Positions 8,574-17,555 are shown, counted from the stretch's first letter. The stretch is 64,000 bases of DNA from Longilinea sp964536805 (GCA_964536805.1 CAZHYQ010000007.1:62001-126000); one strand, 5' to 3'. Notes: a model not told the origin generated them from the sequence alone. Translations and numbers: made by a program.

Positions 8574-9590
8574 ATGTCTGAAACCTTAAAAATTGCAGTC
8601 CCCATGGCGGGACTGGGCACGCGCATGCGGCCACACACCTGGAGCAAACCCAAGCCGCTCATTGCGCTGGCCGGACGCACTGTGCTCGATTATGTGCTCG
8701 AGCAGTTCAACAGTCTGCCCGACCCGGAGAACGCCGAGTATGTCTTTATTGTCGGACCCAGCCAGCTCGACCAGGTACAGGCGCATATGCGCCAGCACCA
8801 CCCCGAAAAGAAAGTCCATTTTGTCATTCAAGAGAAAATGCGCGGACAGTCCGACGCGCTTTACCTGGCACGCGAATATTTGACCGGTCCGGTGCTGATG
8901 GCATTTTCCGATACGCTCATCGAAACCGATCTTTCCGTCCTCAAGGATTGCCCGCTGGACGGCATAGCCTGGGTGCGTCCGGTGCCGGACCCGCGCCGTT
9001 TCGGCGTGGCGGTGGCTGACGAGCAAGGCACCATCACCCGCCTGGTGGAAAAACCCAATGAAATCACCAACAACCTGGTGGTGGTGGGGTTCTACTACTT
9101 CCGCGAAGGCCGCGAACTGATGCGCGCCATCGAGGAACAGGTGCAGCGCAACGTCACCTTGAAGGATGAATTCTTCCTGGCCGACGCGGTCAATATTCTG
9201 CTCGAATGGGGCCAGAAGTTCCGCGTCAACCCGGTGGAAGTCTGGATGGATGCCGGCATCCCCGATGCGCTGCTGGAAACCAACCGCTACCTGCTGGAGC
9301 ACGGCCGCGACAACAGCGTTGAAGCCGCCAAAGCCCACCCCGGAGCAGCCATCATTCCGCCGGTCTACATCCACCCCTCAGCCACCATTGAATCCTCGGT
9401 CATCGGACCCTTCGTCTCACTGGGCGAAGATTGCAAACTGTGCCAGGTGGTGGTGCAGAACTCGATCATCGATGAAGGTGCGCACGTCTCTCAGATGGTG
9501 CTCGACCGCTCGCTGCTGGGCCGCGATGTGCAGGTTCAAGGGCAAACCGCCCGCCTTAATTTAGGTGATTCATCATGGGCGATGAGTTGA
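8574..9590 (+). CDS. NDP-sugar nucleotidyltransferase
   Basis: An NTP-transferase fold enzyme. The signature is near residue 8-25 (VPMAGLGTRMRPHTWSKPKPL), with the GxGxR phosphate loop and the K-P-K-P-L sugar-phosphate loop. A C-terminal left-handed beta-helix segment (IIPPVYIHPSATIESSVIGPFVSLGEDC) follows. It would join NTP and sugar-1-phosphate to make UDP-, dTDP- or GDP-sugar; the base and sugar are not decided by what I see. AGGAGACCCCTGAAA precedes the ATG. The last 16 nt overlap the next small gene in another frame, which suggests translational coupling. Confidence 0.88.
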   Translation: MSETLKIAVPMAGLGTRMRPHTWSKPKPLIALAGRTVLDYVLEQFNSLPDPENAEYVFIVGPSQLDQVQAHMRQHHPEKKVHFVIQEKMRGQSDALYLAREYLTGPVLMAFSDTLIETDLSVLKDCPLDGIAWVRPVPDPRRFGVAVADEQGTITRLVEKPNEITNNLVVVGFYYFREGRELMRAIEEQVQRNVTLKDEFFLADAVNILLEWGQKFRVNPVEVWMDAGIPDALLETNRYLLEHGRDNSVEAAKAHPGAAIIPPVYIHPSATIESSVIGPFVSLGEDCKLCQVVVQNSIIDEGAHVSQMVLDRSLLGRDVQVQGQTARLNLGDSSWAMS

Positions 9591-9799
9591 ACACCCTGGT
9601 TGAGTGCCATTCCGGCTACGAATATGCCGAGCGGCCCACCGCGCTGCGCTGGCAGGGGCAGCGCCTGGAGATTGCCGAAATTGAGGCCCAGTGGCGCATC
9701 CCCGGCGGACGCCGCTTTCGCGTGCGGACGGCCGATGCGCGCCTGTTTGAACTCTTTTACGGCGAATTGTACGATGAGTGGCGCATCAATGAACTCTAA
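9575..9799 (+). CDS. Small conserved protein, DUF6504-like
   Basis: A 74-residue protein whose ATG lies inside the end of the nucleotidyltransferase gene (16-nt overlap). It has a compact beta-rich pattern: YAERPTALRWQGQRLEIAEIEAQWRIPGGRRFRVRTADARLFELFY, ending DEWRINEL. The alternation of R-W-x-G and W-R-x-P-G-x-R-x-F-R-V resembles DUF6504-type small proteins, but that is a tentative resemblance. No signal or membrane segment is present. Overlap with the upstream gene and a full-length open frame support it as real. Confidence 0.65.
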   Translation: MGDELNTLVECHSGYEYAERPTALRWQGQRLEIAEIEAQWRIPGGRRFRVRTADARLFELFYGELYDEWRINEL

Positions 9800-9856
9800 A
9801 TAAACTGCAAGTCAGATCACAAGATTCTGTTTTCCAGTTCTATCCAAGGAGCCAAA

Positions 9857-11038
9857 ATGACTGATGCATTGGTAAAGCGCGCAACATACGTTTCCAACCG
9901 GGTTGGCACGCTCAAACCTTCCGGCATTCGCAAGTTCTTTGATGTCGCCGCGACCATGAAAGACGTTCTCTCTCTGGGCATCGGCGAGCCGGACTTTGAT
10001 ACACCCAAACCGGTCGTCGAATCAGGCATCCGCTCGTTGGAGCGCGGCGAAACGCACTACACCTCCAACGCTGGCCTGTTTGAGTTGCGTAAAACGCTCT
10101 CAGAGCACCTTGAACGCCTGTACGGCGTCAGTTACGACCCGGCCACTGAAATTATCATCACCGTGGGTGGTTCCGAGGCGCTTTACCTTTCTGCCACCGC
10201 GCTGCTCAACCCCGGCGAGGAAATGCTCATCCCCACGCCGTGCTTTGTCTCCTACCAGGCCGAAGCCGTCCTGGCAGGCGGGGTCGCGGTTGAAATTCCC
10301 GCCACCATGGAAAATAATTTTGAACTGGATCCGCGCGCATTGGAAGCCGCCATTACCCCGCGCAGCAAAGCCATCCTGCTGGGCTTCCCCAACAATCCCA
10401 CCGGCGCAGTGGCATCGCGCGAGACCCTGTTGGAAGTGGCCCGCATCGCCGAGGAACACGACCTGGTGGTGATTTCGGATGAAATCTACGACCGCCTGGT
10501 CTACGGCGGGCACCAGCATGTCTGCTTCCCCAGCCTGCCTGGAACCAAACAGCGCACTTTGCTGCTGGGCGGCTTCTCCAAGGATTATGCCATGACCGGC
10601 TGGCGCATCGGTTATGCCTGCGGTCCGGCCGATATCATCAAAGGTCTCATTCGCGTGCACCAGTACACCGTCATGTCGGCGCCATCCACCGCGCAGGCGG
10701 CAGCCATCTCGGCCCTGAAAGAAGGCGAACCCTACGTGCAACAAATGGTGGCCGAATACGACCGCCGCCGCCGCTTGATCGTTTCAGGTCTGAACGAGAT
10801 CGGCCTGCCGACCTTTGAACCCAAAGGCGCATTCTATGCCTTCCCCAAGGTCAGCGTTACCGGGCTGGATGATGATACTTTTGCCACGCGCCTGTTGGAC
10901 GAGGAACATGTTGCCATCGTACCGGGCAATGCCTTTGGCGCCGGCGGCGAGGGCTTCTGCCGCTGCTCTTATGCCACCTCCTATGCCAAGCTCGAAACCG
11001 CATTGGAACGCATCCGCCGCTTTACCAACCGGCTATAA
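9857..11038 (+). CDS. Class I/II PLP aminotransferase (aspartate aminotransferase type)
   Basis: A fold-type I aminotransferase of 393 aa. SLGIGEPDFDTP is the N-terminal signature, GFPNNPTGAV the substrate/cofactor loop, DEIYDRLVY the PLP ring Asp/Tyr pair, and GGFSKDYAMTGWRIGY carries the Schiff-base lysine (about residue 242). A C-terminal arginine for the substrate carboxylate lies in EGFCRCSYATSY. Members act on aspartate, alanine or aromatic amino acids with 2-oxoglutarate; the specificity is open. The ATG follows AAGGAGCCAAA. A terminator lies 37 nt after the stop. Confidence 0.92.
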   Translation: MTDALVKRATYVSNRVGTLKPSGIRKFFDVAATMKDVLSLGIGEPDFDTPKPVVESGIRSLERGETHYTSNAGLFELRKTLSEHLERLYGVSYDPATEIIITVGGSEALYLSATALLNPGEEMLIPTPCFVSYQAEAVLAGGVAVEIPATMENNFELDPRALEAAITPRSKAILLGFPNNPTGAVASRETLLEVARIAEEHDLVVISDEIYDRLVYGGHQHVCFPSLPGTKQRTLLLGGFSKDYAMTGWRIGYACGPADIIKGLIRVHQYTVMSAPSTAQAAAISALKEGEPYVQQMVAEYDRRRRLIVSGLNEIGLPTFEPKGAFYAFPKVSVTGLDDDTFATRLLDEEHVAIVPGNAFGAGGEGFCRCSYATSYAKLETALERIRRFTNRL

Positions 11039-11074
11039 TTTATCCTGAAGGCACTATTCTGTTCGAAATCTCCC

Positions 11075-11107
11075 GGAGGTGCTTCACGCAAGCACCTCCA
11101 TTCTTTG
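11075..11107 (+). terminator. Terminator after the aminotransferase gene
   Basis: GGAGGTGCTT (11075-11084) pairs with AAGCACCTCC (11090-11099) around a 5-nt loop, followed by ATTCTTT. Confidence 0.75.
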
Positions 11108-11155
11108 CTAGTCGATGGTTACCCTTGAACCTCCAGGCAGCTCAAGAAAGGAATA

Positions 11156-12883
11156 ATGGTCAGCACCCCGGCCAACTTTAAATACAGCCGCCGAATTCGT
11201 ATGGCGTTCCTACCCGTCCTGCTGGCCGGGAGCATCCTGTTGACCGGCGTTTTTCTGCCCGCCGAAGTGGGATTGGATTCAGACGGGCGCTGGGGACCGT
11301 ATCACCTTCTACTGGCATGGATCGGGGCTATTCTGTTTTTAACAGGTCTGTTCCCCTGGTTTCACCCGGCCTGGATGCGCATTTACTACAATTTCTGGCG
11401 GCCTCGCGTTTCAATTCCTTTCGAGCAGGGCCAGTTCAACCAACGCCTGCAGATTGCCCGGCGCCATCGGGCTGTAACCTGGTGGCTCGACCATCCCGTG
11501 CGCGCCGCGCGCATCTTCGCCGTCATTCTCCTGGTTGCATGCGGCTTCATCTATTCAGCATTCGCTACCGGGGACCGTAGCGTCCCACCCACGGACCAGG
11601 CGAATTATTATTCCCTCCTGACGGACGCCTTTCGTCATGGGCAGCTTTCACTGCGCCTCGAGCCCGATCCAGCCCTGGCGCGCCTGACAAATCCATACGA
11701 CCCCGCGCAGCGTGAAGGCATCCCGTACCCGTGGGATATCTCCTATTTCCAGGGGAAATACTACCTCTATTGGGGACCCACGCCGGTGTTGGGACAGATC
11801 TTCCTGGAAGCGTTCACCCCCAACCCGGTACAGGGCACCGATCTCATTGTGCTCTTCACCCTGGGAATGACCGCGATGATCTCCGGCATTTTATTGCATG
11901 TCTGGCGGCGGTTTTTTCCCAATGTTTCTCCGTTGGCGCTGGCGCTGATTCTCGTCGCCGCCGCGTTTTCCAATCCCATTCTCTGGCAGGTCAGCCTCGC
12001 GACAGTATATGAAATCGCCGTCGTCGCCGGGCAATTCTTTCTCCTCGCCGGGCTGTGGGCAGTCCTGCCGCTACTCTATGGCGAATCATTGAAAACGCCG
12101 CGCCTGATCCTGGCAGCGGTGTGCTGGGGCCTGGCTGTGGGTGCACGCACCACGCTGGCGGTTCCGGTCATCTTCCTGGCCGGCTGGTGCGCCTGGCATG
12201 TGCTTCGCAAGCGGGAAAACAGCCTCGGACGCCTGGCTGCGCTGGGAACCCCGCTGGCACTCGGTGCCGGGGGATTATTGATTTACAACTACCTGCGGTT
12301 TGGCTCGGTGCTGGATTTTGGCCAGCATTACCAATTGGGCGGCCTTGACCAGTACGCCAACCGGGATCTGCTGTTTCGATCAGTCTACATTCCAATCAAT
12401 CTCTTTAACTATTTATTCAATCCGGTGGACGTACTCGCGCGCTTTCCTTTCATCGAAGCCCGAAAAACCACCCTGGTGATTCCGGGGTTTGGCTGGAGCG
12501 CGCCGAATTTTTACGGCAGCCAGCCGGTCGCCGGACTTCTGACCACCATCCCGTTTCTACTCACCCTCATTGCGTTAGCCATATTGCTGCACTTCCCGAA
12601 AACGCGCGCCGGCATTGTACCCGCAGCTCGCCGCCTGACCATCCCCTTAAGCATCACCGCACTGCTGGCGTTTGGCGTTGTGCTCTTTTTCTTTTCTTGC
12701 AGCATGCGTTACGCCATGGATAGCGCCCCGACGCTGCTGGTCATTTCCGGGATCGGAGGAATGGCAATGTTGGATTGGGGCAGGCAGGCAGGCCATCGCG
12801 GCTGGGTGGCATGGTTGATGCTGGCGCTGGCGCTGACGACCGTGGCAATCGGACTGCTGCTTGGCTTATCTGGACAAATCTAA
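11156..12883 (+). CDS. Polytopic membrane protein, GT-C glycosyltransferase-like
   Basis: About 11-12 hydrophobic segments over 575 aa. The loop after the third segment has TDQANYYSLLTDAFRHGQLSL, then NPYDPAQR and WDISYFQGKYYLYWGPTP. This layout recurs in Chloroflexota membrane proteins related to lipid-linked-sugar (GT-C) glycosyltransferases, where an acidic residue in the first long loop is catalytic. That family link is inferred from architecture rather than a firm motif. The start is ATG at 11156 after AAGAAAGGAATA. It stands alone between terminators, with no sugar operon next to it. Confidence 0.65.
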   Translation: MVSTPANFKYSRRIRMAFLPVLLAGSILLTGVFLPAEVGLDSDGRWGPYHLLLAWIGAILFLTGLFPWFHPAWMRIYYNFWRPRVSIPFEQGQFNQRLQIARRHRAVTWWLDHPVRAARIFAVILLVACGFIYSAFATGDRSVPPTDQANYYSLLTDAFRHGQLSLRLEPDPALARLTNPYDPAQREGIPYPWDISYFQGKYYLYWGPTPVLGQIFLEAFTPNPVQGTDLIVLFTLGMTAMISGILLHVWRRFFPNVSPLALALILVAAAFSNPILWQVSLATVYEIAVVAGQFFLLAGLWAVLPLLYGESLKTPRLILAAVCWGLAVGARTTLAVPVIFLAGWCAWHVLRKRENSLGRLAALGTPLALGAGGLLIYNYLRFGSVLDFGQHYQLGGLDQYANRDLLFRSVYIPINLFNYLFNPVDVLARFPFIEARKTTLVIPGFGWSAPNFYGSQPVAGLLTTIPFLLTLIALAILLHFPKTRAGIVPAARRLTIPLSITALLAFGVVLFFFSCSMRYAMDSAPTLLVISGIGGMAMLDWGRQAGHRGWVAWLMLALALTTVAIGLLLGLSGQI

Positions 12884-13045
12884 TCTGTTCGAATTGAAAA
12901 AGCGGGTCGTCCAACAATGCTTGACGGGCTGGTTTCATATAAGATTCCCGCGGTGCCTTTCACTGGAATGTAGCAATGGAACATGCTAGAATTATCAGCG
13001 AAAACCGGTTCGAAGGCGATAACAATCATTTGACAGGCCGCATCG

Positions 13046-13597
13046 ATGGATCGAAAACAGAAGGAACAACTCGATTTCCTGCTTAAGGCGCGCAAACGCG
13101 CCGAAAAAGTGCTGGCCGAGCGGCAAGCCGTCGAACGAACCAAACTGACGCGCCAGGAGATGAAGGCTGCCAACCAGGAATCCATCCGGCAGTGGACTGC
13201 TGCCTATACCGCCAAGGCGGCACGCAGCGGCATCCTGGCGCTGGCCGAACAGGCTGCGAGGGATCGCGGCGGACACCTCTTTACCCGTATGAGCTGCTGG
13301 ATCGATTACGGCATGTCCACCAGCCGCTACCGCACCGCCCTGCTGAAAACCGAGGACGGAAAACTGCGTCCCGCCCATCTGGCCATTAACATCGTCTGGG
13401 ATGCCGGCGAAAATAAAAAAGAGGTTGAAATCAGGATTCACCGCTTTGGGACCGTTTCCTTTCACAACAGCATTTTGCCGGTCTATCCTTTCATTTGGAA
13501 AGCCTTCCCGGCAGCGCTTGAGAAAATGCTCGCCAGCGCGCTGGCGCATCCGCGCAAACCCGACCCCAACCTGCTGCCGCCTGAGCTGAGGGGATAG
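13046..13597 (+). CDS. Hypothetical 183-aa protein
   Basis: The first 60 residues are highly charged and helical (KARKRAEKVLAERQAVERTKLTRQEMKAA), likely a coiled coil. The rest mixes strands and aromatic residues (TRMSCWIDYGMSTSRYRTALLK, RIHRFGTVSFHNSILPVYPF). No signal, membrane segment or known motif. GC content is like the neighbours, which supports a resident gene. There is no clear Shine-Dalgarno before the ATG. I do not recognise the family. Confidence 0.6.
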   Translation: MDRKQKEQLDFLLKARKRAEKVLAERQAVERTKLTRQEMKAANQESIRQWTAAYTAKAARSGILALAEQAARDRGGHLFTRMSCWIDYGMSTSRYRTALLKTEDGKLRPAHLAINIVWDAGENKKEVEIRIHRFGTVSFHNSILPVYPFIWKAFPAALEKMLASALAHPRKPDPNLLPPELRG

Positions 13598-13647
13598 TGC
13601 CCCGGGCAAACATGATAGAATCGACGTTACTCGGGGTGGATCAGAAG

Positions 13648-13675
13648 GCCCTTCTCGACGAAGGGCATTTTTCTT
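13648..13675 (+). terminator. Hairpin with T-run upstream of gatB
   Basis: GCCCTTC (13648-13654) pairs with GAAGGGC (13660-13666), followed by ATTTTTCTT. It may end the 13046 gene. A TAGAAT at 13616-13621 raises the option that it is an early terminator in a gatB leader, but no good -35 is seen. Confidence 0.65.
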
Positions 13676-13736
13676 AATCCGGTCAGCCTGCTGGAAACCA
13701 GACATCCCGGGAAGTGCTACCCCGTCAAGGTGCTGC

Positions 13737-15197
13737 ATGAAATATGAACCCGTCATCGGCCTGGAAGTTCATGCCGAGATGCAAACCCGCTCCAAAATGT
13801 TTTGCGGCTGTCCGGTGGTCGATTCGACCCGGGTGAAACCGAATGTTGCCGTTTGCCCGGTGTGCGCCGGCATGCCCGGCGTGCTGCCCGTGGTCAACCG
13901 CCAGGCGGTCGAATTTGCCTTGCGCGTGGCTCTGGCGTTGGAGTGCAGCGTAGCCAAAACCAGCCTGTTCGAGCGGAAAAACTATTTTTACCCCGACCTG
14001 CCCAAAGGCTACCAGATTTCGCAATACCAGAGCCCGCTGGCGCAACACGGCCGCCTGGTAATCGATACCCAATCCGGCGAACGCGTCATCCGCATCAACC
14101 GCGTGCACCTGGAGGAAGATGCCGGCAAGCTGACCCACGTTGAAAAGGACGGACAGCATTGTTCGCTGGTCGACCTCAACCGCGCCGGGGTGGGCTTGTT
14201 GGAGATCGTCTCCGAGCCCGATCTGCACTCGGTAGAAGAAGCGCGTGCCTACACCGAAGGTTTGCGGGCTGTGCTGCGCGCCCTGGGTGTCAATTCCGGC
14301 GATATGGAAAAAGGCGTCATTCGTTTTGAAGCCAACATTTCCATCCGCCCAATCGGCAGTACCCTGCTCGGAACCCGCACCGAGGTCAAGAACCTCAACA
14401 GTTTTCGCGCGATGGAGCGCTCCATCGCATTCGAGATCGAGCGCCAATCGGCGCTTTTGGATGCGGGCGGCCAGGTGGAACAGGAAACGCTCGGCTGGGA
14501 TGAAATTACCAACCGCACCTATCCGCAGCGCAGCAAGGAAGATGCCCACGACTACCGCTACTTTGCCGAGCCCGACCTGCCGCCGCTGGTTGTCGAGCCG
14601 GAATGGGTGGAACGGGTGCGCGCCGCGCTGCCTGAACTGCCGCGTGCCCGTGCCCAACGCTTCGCGCGCGAATACGACCTTTCGGCGGCCGAAGCGGGCC
14701 TGTTGGCAGCGGATGGGGACGTGGCGGCCTATTTTGAAGCCGTACTGCGCGAGGCAAGGAACGTCACGCCCAAAATGGCGCTCAACTGGCTGTCGGGCGA
14801 GGTGTTTGCCTGGCAAAACGCCAGCGGCCAGCGCCTGGATGAACTGAAAGTGCGCCCGGAAATGCTGGCAGACCTGTTGGAACGGACTGCCAATGGTGAA
14901 ATCAACCTGCCGACCGCCAAGAAGGTGCTGCAGGATATGATTGCCAGCGGGCGCAGCGCCGCCGATGTGATCGCTGCCAACAGCCTCAATCAGATCTCGG
15001 ACGGGGCCGAAATTTCCCGCCTGGTGGCCGAAGTCATCGCCGCCAACCCGGGCGAATTGGAAAAGTACCTGTCTGGTAAAGAAGGCGTGGCAAACTGGTT
15101 TTTCGGCCAGGCAATGCACCTGGCGGGCAAACGCGCCAACCCGGCCATGCTGCGCGCCGAGCTGCAGCGCCAGCTTGAGCGCAAACAACAGGGCTGA
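13737..15197 (+). CDS. gatB: Asp-tRNA(Asn)/Glu-tRNA(Gln) amidotransferase subunit B
   Basis: GatB supplies the kinase step and tRNA binding of the GatCAB amidotransferase, which converts mischarged Glu-tRNA(Gln) or Asp-tRNA(Asn) to the amide. The N-terminus EPVIGLEVHAEMQTRSKMFCGC has the zinc-binding cysteines (CGC, later CPVCAGMPG). KNYFYPDLPKGYQISQYQ, HLEEDAGKL and VDLNRAGVGLLEIVSEPD are family signatures. The C-terminal YqeY-like helical tail (GEINLPTAKKVLQDMI) is complete. The 486-aa length is typical. gatA and gatC are not adjacent, so the complex is encoded at more than one place. There is no strong ribosome-binding site before the ATG. Confidence 0.97.
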   Translation: MKYEPVIGLEVHAEMQTRSKMFCGCPVVDSTRVKPNVAVCPVCAGMPGVLPVVNRQAVEFALRVALALECSVAKTSLFERKNYFYPDLPKGYQISQYQSPLAQHGRLVIDTQSGERVIRINRVHLEEDAGKLTHVEKDGQHCSLVDLNRAGVGLLEIVSEPDLHSVEEARAYTEGLRAVLRALGVNSGDMEKGVIRFEANISIRPIGSTLLGTRTEVKNLNSFRAMERSIAFEIERQSALLDAGGQVEQETLGWDEITNRTYPQRSKEDAHDYRYFAEPDLPPLVVEPEWVERVRAALPELPRARAQRFAREYDLSAAEAGLLAADGDVAAYFEAVLREARNVTPKMALNWLSGEVFAWQNASGQRLDELKVRPEMLADLLERTANGEINLPTAKKVLQDMIASGRSAADVIAANSLNQISDGAEISRLVAEVIAANPGELEKYLSGKEGVANWFFGQAMHLAGKRANPAMLRAELQRQLERKQQG

Positions 15198-15268
15198 TCC
15201 ATCCTTCCAGGCACATTCATCACCCGGCGCTTGGAAATCCATCATACCGATCGACGATTTTCATCATC

Positions 15269-15296
15269 TTGACGCACCTGTTAAAAACGGTACACT
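15269..15296 (+). promoter_or_regulatory. Promoter of gdhA
   Basis: TTGACG at 15269-15274 and TACACT at 15291-15296 with a 16-nt spacer, a sigma70-like pair. Transcription would start near 15303, 160 nt before gdhA, so the hairpin at 15361 lies inside the leader. Confidence 0.7.
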
Positions 15297-15360
15297 AAAG
15301 AGTAGAAATCGCTGGCGGCGAATGTGAATGCAAGCGAAAGAATTTTTGTCGAAGAGTGAA

Positions 15361-15396
15361 AGCGGGCATAGAACCGAGCTGCCCGCTTATTTTTTC
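15361..15396 (+). terminator. Intrinsic terminator in the gdhA leader (candidate attenuator)
   Basis: AGCGGGCA (15361-15368) pairs with TGCCCGCT (15380-15387) and is followed by TATTTTTTCG. It sits about 60 nt downstream of the predicted gdhA start site and 66 nt before the gdhA ATG. If the promoter at 15269 is wrong it would simply terminate gatB. Confidence 0.7.
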
Positions 15397-15462
15397 GCTT
15401 CCCACCCCCATCCGCCTTATCGGCTTTAGCCAAATCTACCTCTGATCAATAGGAGCAGAACG

Positions 15463-16749
15463 ATGGCAGGAACGACTAATGCGTTCGAAATGGCACAACG
15501 GCAATTCGACCATGTCGCCGAGTTGCTGAAGCTTGACCCGCAGGTACGCGAAATTCTGCGCTGGCCGCTGCGTGAATTCTCATTCCGCATCCCCGTCCGC
15601 ATGGACGACGGCACCCTGCGCATGTTCCAGGGTTTCCGGGTTCAGCACAACGATGCGCGCGGCCCCAACAAAGGCGGCGTGCGCTTCCATCCCGCTGAAA
15701 CGATCGACACCGTGCGCGCCCTGGCCACCTGGATGACCTGGAAGTGCGCCGTTGTGGATATTCCGCTGGGCGGCGGCAAGGGCGGCGTGATTGTCGACCC
15801 GGCCACCCTCTCGGTGGGCGAGAAGGAACGCCTGGTGCGCGGTTGGGTGGATATCATGGTCAAAAACATCGGCCCGCGCCAGGATGTGCCGGCGCCCGAT
15901 GTTGGCACCACCGGTCAGATGATGGGCTGGATGATGGATGAGTATTCCAAGCTGGTTGGCGAATACACCCCCGGCGTCATCACTGGCAAACCCCTCGGCG
16001 GCGGCGGCTCGGAAGGCCGCACCGAAGCCACCGGTTTCGGCGTCATCTACACCGTGCGCGAGGCCATGAAGCACCTCAAGCTCGACCCCAAAAAGTGCAC
16101 GGCAGCCATCCAGGGCTTCGGCAACGTGGCCCAGTATGCCTCCATCGGCTTCATCGAAAAACTGGGCGGCAAGGTCGTTTGCGTTTCCTGCTGGGACCGC
16201 ATTGACAAGACCTCCTACACCTTCTACAAGGCGGATGGCATCGACCCGCGCTACCTGATGAGCATTACCGATCAGTACGGCACCATCGACAAAGCCAAAG
16301 CCAAGGCAGCCGGCTATGCGATCGAAGGCGGCGACGAATGGATCAAGAAGGACGTGGACGTGCTCATCCCGGCAGCTCTCGAAGGCCAGGTGAATGCAGA
16401 ATCTGTCCTGCTGATCCACAAGAACGTCAAATTGATTGCTGAAGGCGCCAACGGCCCCACCACTCCCGAAGCGGACGAGGTCCTGCAGAAACGCGGTATC
16501 TTCGCGGTGCCCGATTTCCTGTGCAACGCCGGCGGCGTGACCGTTTCGTACTTCGAAGCGGTGCAGAATGACATGAACTTCTATTGGACCAAGGAAGAAG
16601 TTCACGAAAAACTCGACACCAAGATGACCTCGGCATTCGCGGCCGTTTTGGACATGTCGTTGAAGGAAAAAGTCTCCATGCGCGATGCGGCCTACATGGT
16701 TTCCATCGCCCGCGTGGTCAAGGCCATGGAACTGCGCGGTTGGATCTAG
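15463..16749 (+). CDS. gdhA: Glutamate dehydrogenase (Glu/Leu/Phe/Val dehydrogenase family)
   Basis: Oxidative deamination of glutamate to 2-oxoglutarate and ammonia with NAD(P), or the reverse. The substrate site is visible as GFRVQHNDARGPNKGGVRFHP and the catalytic lysine loop as VDIPLGGGKGGVIVDP. Aspartate follows in DVPAPDVGTT. The Rossmann fold starts near AIQGFGNVAQYA. The late segment AEGANGPTTPEADEVLQKRGI is typical. The 428-aa length matches hexameric class I enzymes. AGGAGCAGAACG precedes the ATG. A strong terminator follows. With icd and the 2-oxoacid:ferredoxin oxidoreductase of this window it converges on 2-oxoglutarate. Confidence 0.95.
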   Translation: MAGTTNAFEMAQRQFDHVAELLKLDPQVREILRWPLREFSFRIPVRMDDGTLRMFQGFRVQHNDARGPNKGGVRFHPAETIDTVRALATWMTWKCAVVDIPLGGGKGGVIVDPATLSVGEKERLVRGWVDIMVKNIGPRQDVPAPDVGTTGQMMGWMMDEYSKLVGEYTPGVITGKPLGGGGSEGRTEATGFGVIYTVREAMKHLKLDPKKCTAAIQGFGNVAQYASIGFIEKLGGKVVCVSCWDRIDKTSYTFYKADGIDPRYLMSITDQYGTIDKAKAKAAGYAIEGGDEWIKKDVDVLIPAALEGQVNAESVLLIHKNVKLIAEGANGPTTPEADEVLQKRGIFAVPDFLCNAGGVTVSYFEAVQNDMNFYWTKEEVHEKLDTKMTSAFAAVLDMSLKEKVSMRDAAYMVSIARVVKAMELRGWI

Positions 16750-16780
16750 ATCCATTCCGTTGTTGATCCAGCTCGACCCG

Positions 16781-16815
16781 ATGGGACGCACCTAAGTGCG
16801 TCCCATTTTTATTTC
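16781..16815 (+). terminator. Terminator of gdhA
   Basis: ATGGGACGCAC (16781-16791) pairs perfectly with GTGCGTCCCAT (16796-16806) around CTAA, then TTTTATTT. Confidence 0.92.
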
Positions 16816-16830
16816 CCTGATTTCATTACT

Positions 16831-16848
16831 GGCGGGTCGCGACCCGCC
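16831..16848. repeat. Palindrome GGCGGGTCGCGACCCGCC
   Basis: The same 18-bp core as at 2839-2856 and 43438-43455, here with degenerate GTAG ends, just after the gdhA terminator. Confidence 0.8.
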
Positions 16849-17025
16849 GCGACGCAAAATTCGATCACCCAGATCCATAGGGCCCGTGAAAGCCGCCCAA
16901 CTTGACGGTATTGTTCAATCCTTATCAAATATATATTGACTTAATTGATAAACTATTTAATATTAATCAAACAAATCGCAGGTCGGTTCCCAAACCAATC
17001 GATTTATACCGCTCTGGAGGATCCA

Positions 17026-17427
17026 ATGAAAACAACCCTCGCGCGCATCCATAACGGCCTAGCCTGGCTGGCTGTTCTGGGAAGCGTTGTCCAGTTCTTT
17101 ATGATTGCATTAATGGTTTTTAACGGCGTGAGCCTTGAAATGCACGCCACCACCGGCCGGGTTCTGGAAGGCGTGGCAGCGCTCATGCTGATTGTCGCCC
17201 TGGTGATCCGTACCAGCCCGCGCACTACCTGGTATTCGGTGGCGGCCTTTTTGCTCCTGGTCCCCATTCAGGGCGTCCTGGCTTATATGGATCTACCCGG
17301 TTTCCTAAAAGCGTCGCACGCCCTCACCGGAACGCTGATCTTATGGCTTTCCTATCAAATGGCAGCCGGCAACGCCAAAGCTGTGGCTGCGCCGGAAGCG
17401 CAGTTCAAGCCTGCCAGCGCCGATTAA
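17026..17427 (+). CDS. Four-helix membrane protein, DUF6220-like
   Basis: A 133-aa protein with four hydrophobic segments (about residues 11-33, 45-62, 66-85 and 94-115). An arginine-histidine start (LARIHNGLAWLAV), an H-x-x-x-G in the second segment (HATTGRVLEG) and a matching HALTGTL in the fourth give a pseudo-repeat typical of DUF6220 proteins. The function is unknown; the paired histidines could bind haem or metal, which is my inference. Start ATG at 17026 has GGAGG 5 nt before it. A longer frame exists upstream but has no ribosome-binding site. The 5' flank is AT-rich. Confidence 0.7.
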   Translation: MKTTLARIHNGLAWLAVLGSVVQFFMIALMVFNGVSLEMHATTGRVLEGVAALMLIVALVIRTSPRTTWYSVAAFLLLVPIQGVLAYMDLPGFLKASHALTGTLILWLSYQMAAGNAKAVAAPEAQFKPASAD

Positions 17428-17527
17428 TTAAATCTAGTAGTTCATCGGCTTCCCGGCCGACCTGTTTGTACCCGCAGCTTCGCGCAAGGTAACAAAGCAA
17501 GTTGTCCACAACCTCACCATCTGGCCT

Positions 17528-17555
17528 GTAGATGCGAGTCGCGACCCGCATCTAC
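17528..17555. repeat. GTAG-ended 28-bp palindrome, variant core
   Basis: GTAGATGCGAGTCG is followed by CGACCCGCATCTAC, an inverted repeat with one mismatch. It has the same ends and length as the element at 2834 but a different core, so both arms changed together. Confidence 0.8.

Noticed and set aside
16750..17025. tRNA or small RNA gene after gdhA
   Set aside because: Apart from the terminator and a palindrome, no cloverleaf or conserved RNA fold was found. Other gaps were scanned by eye with the same result.
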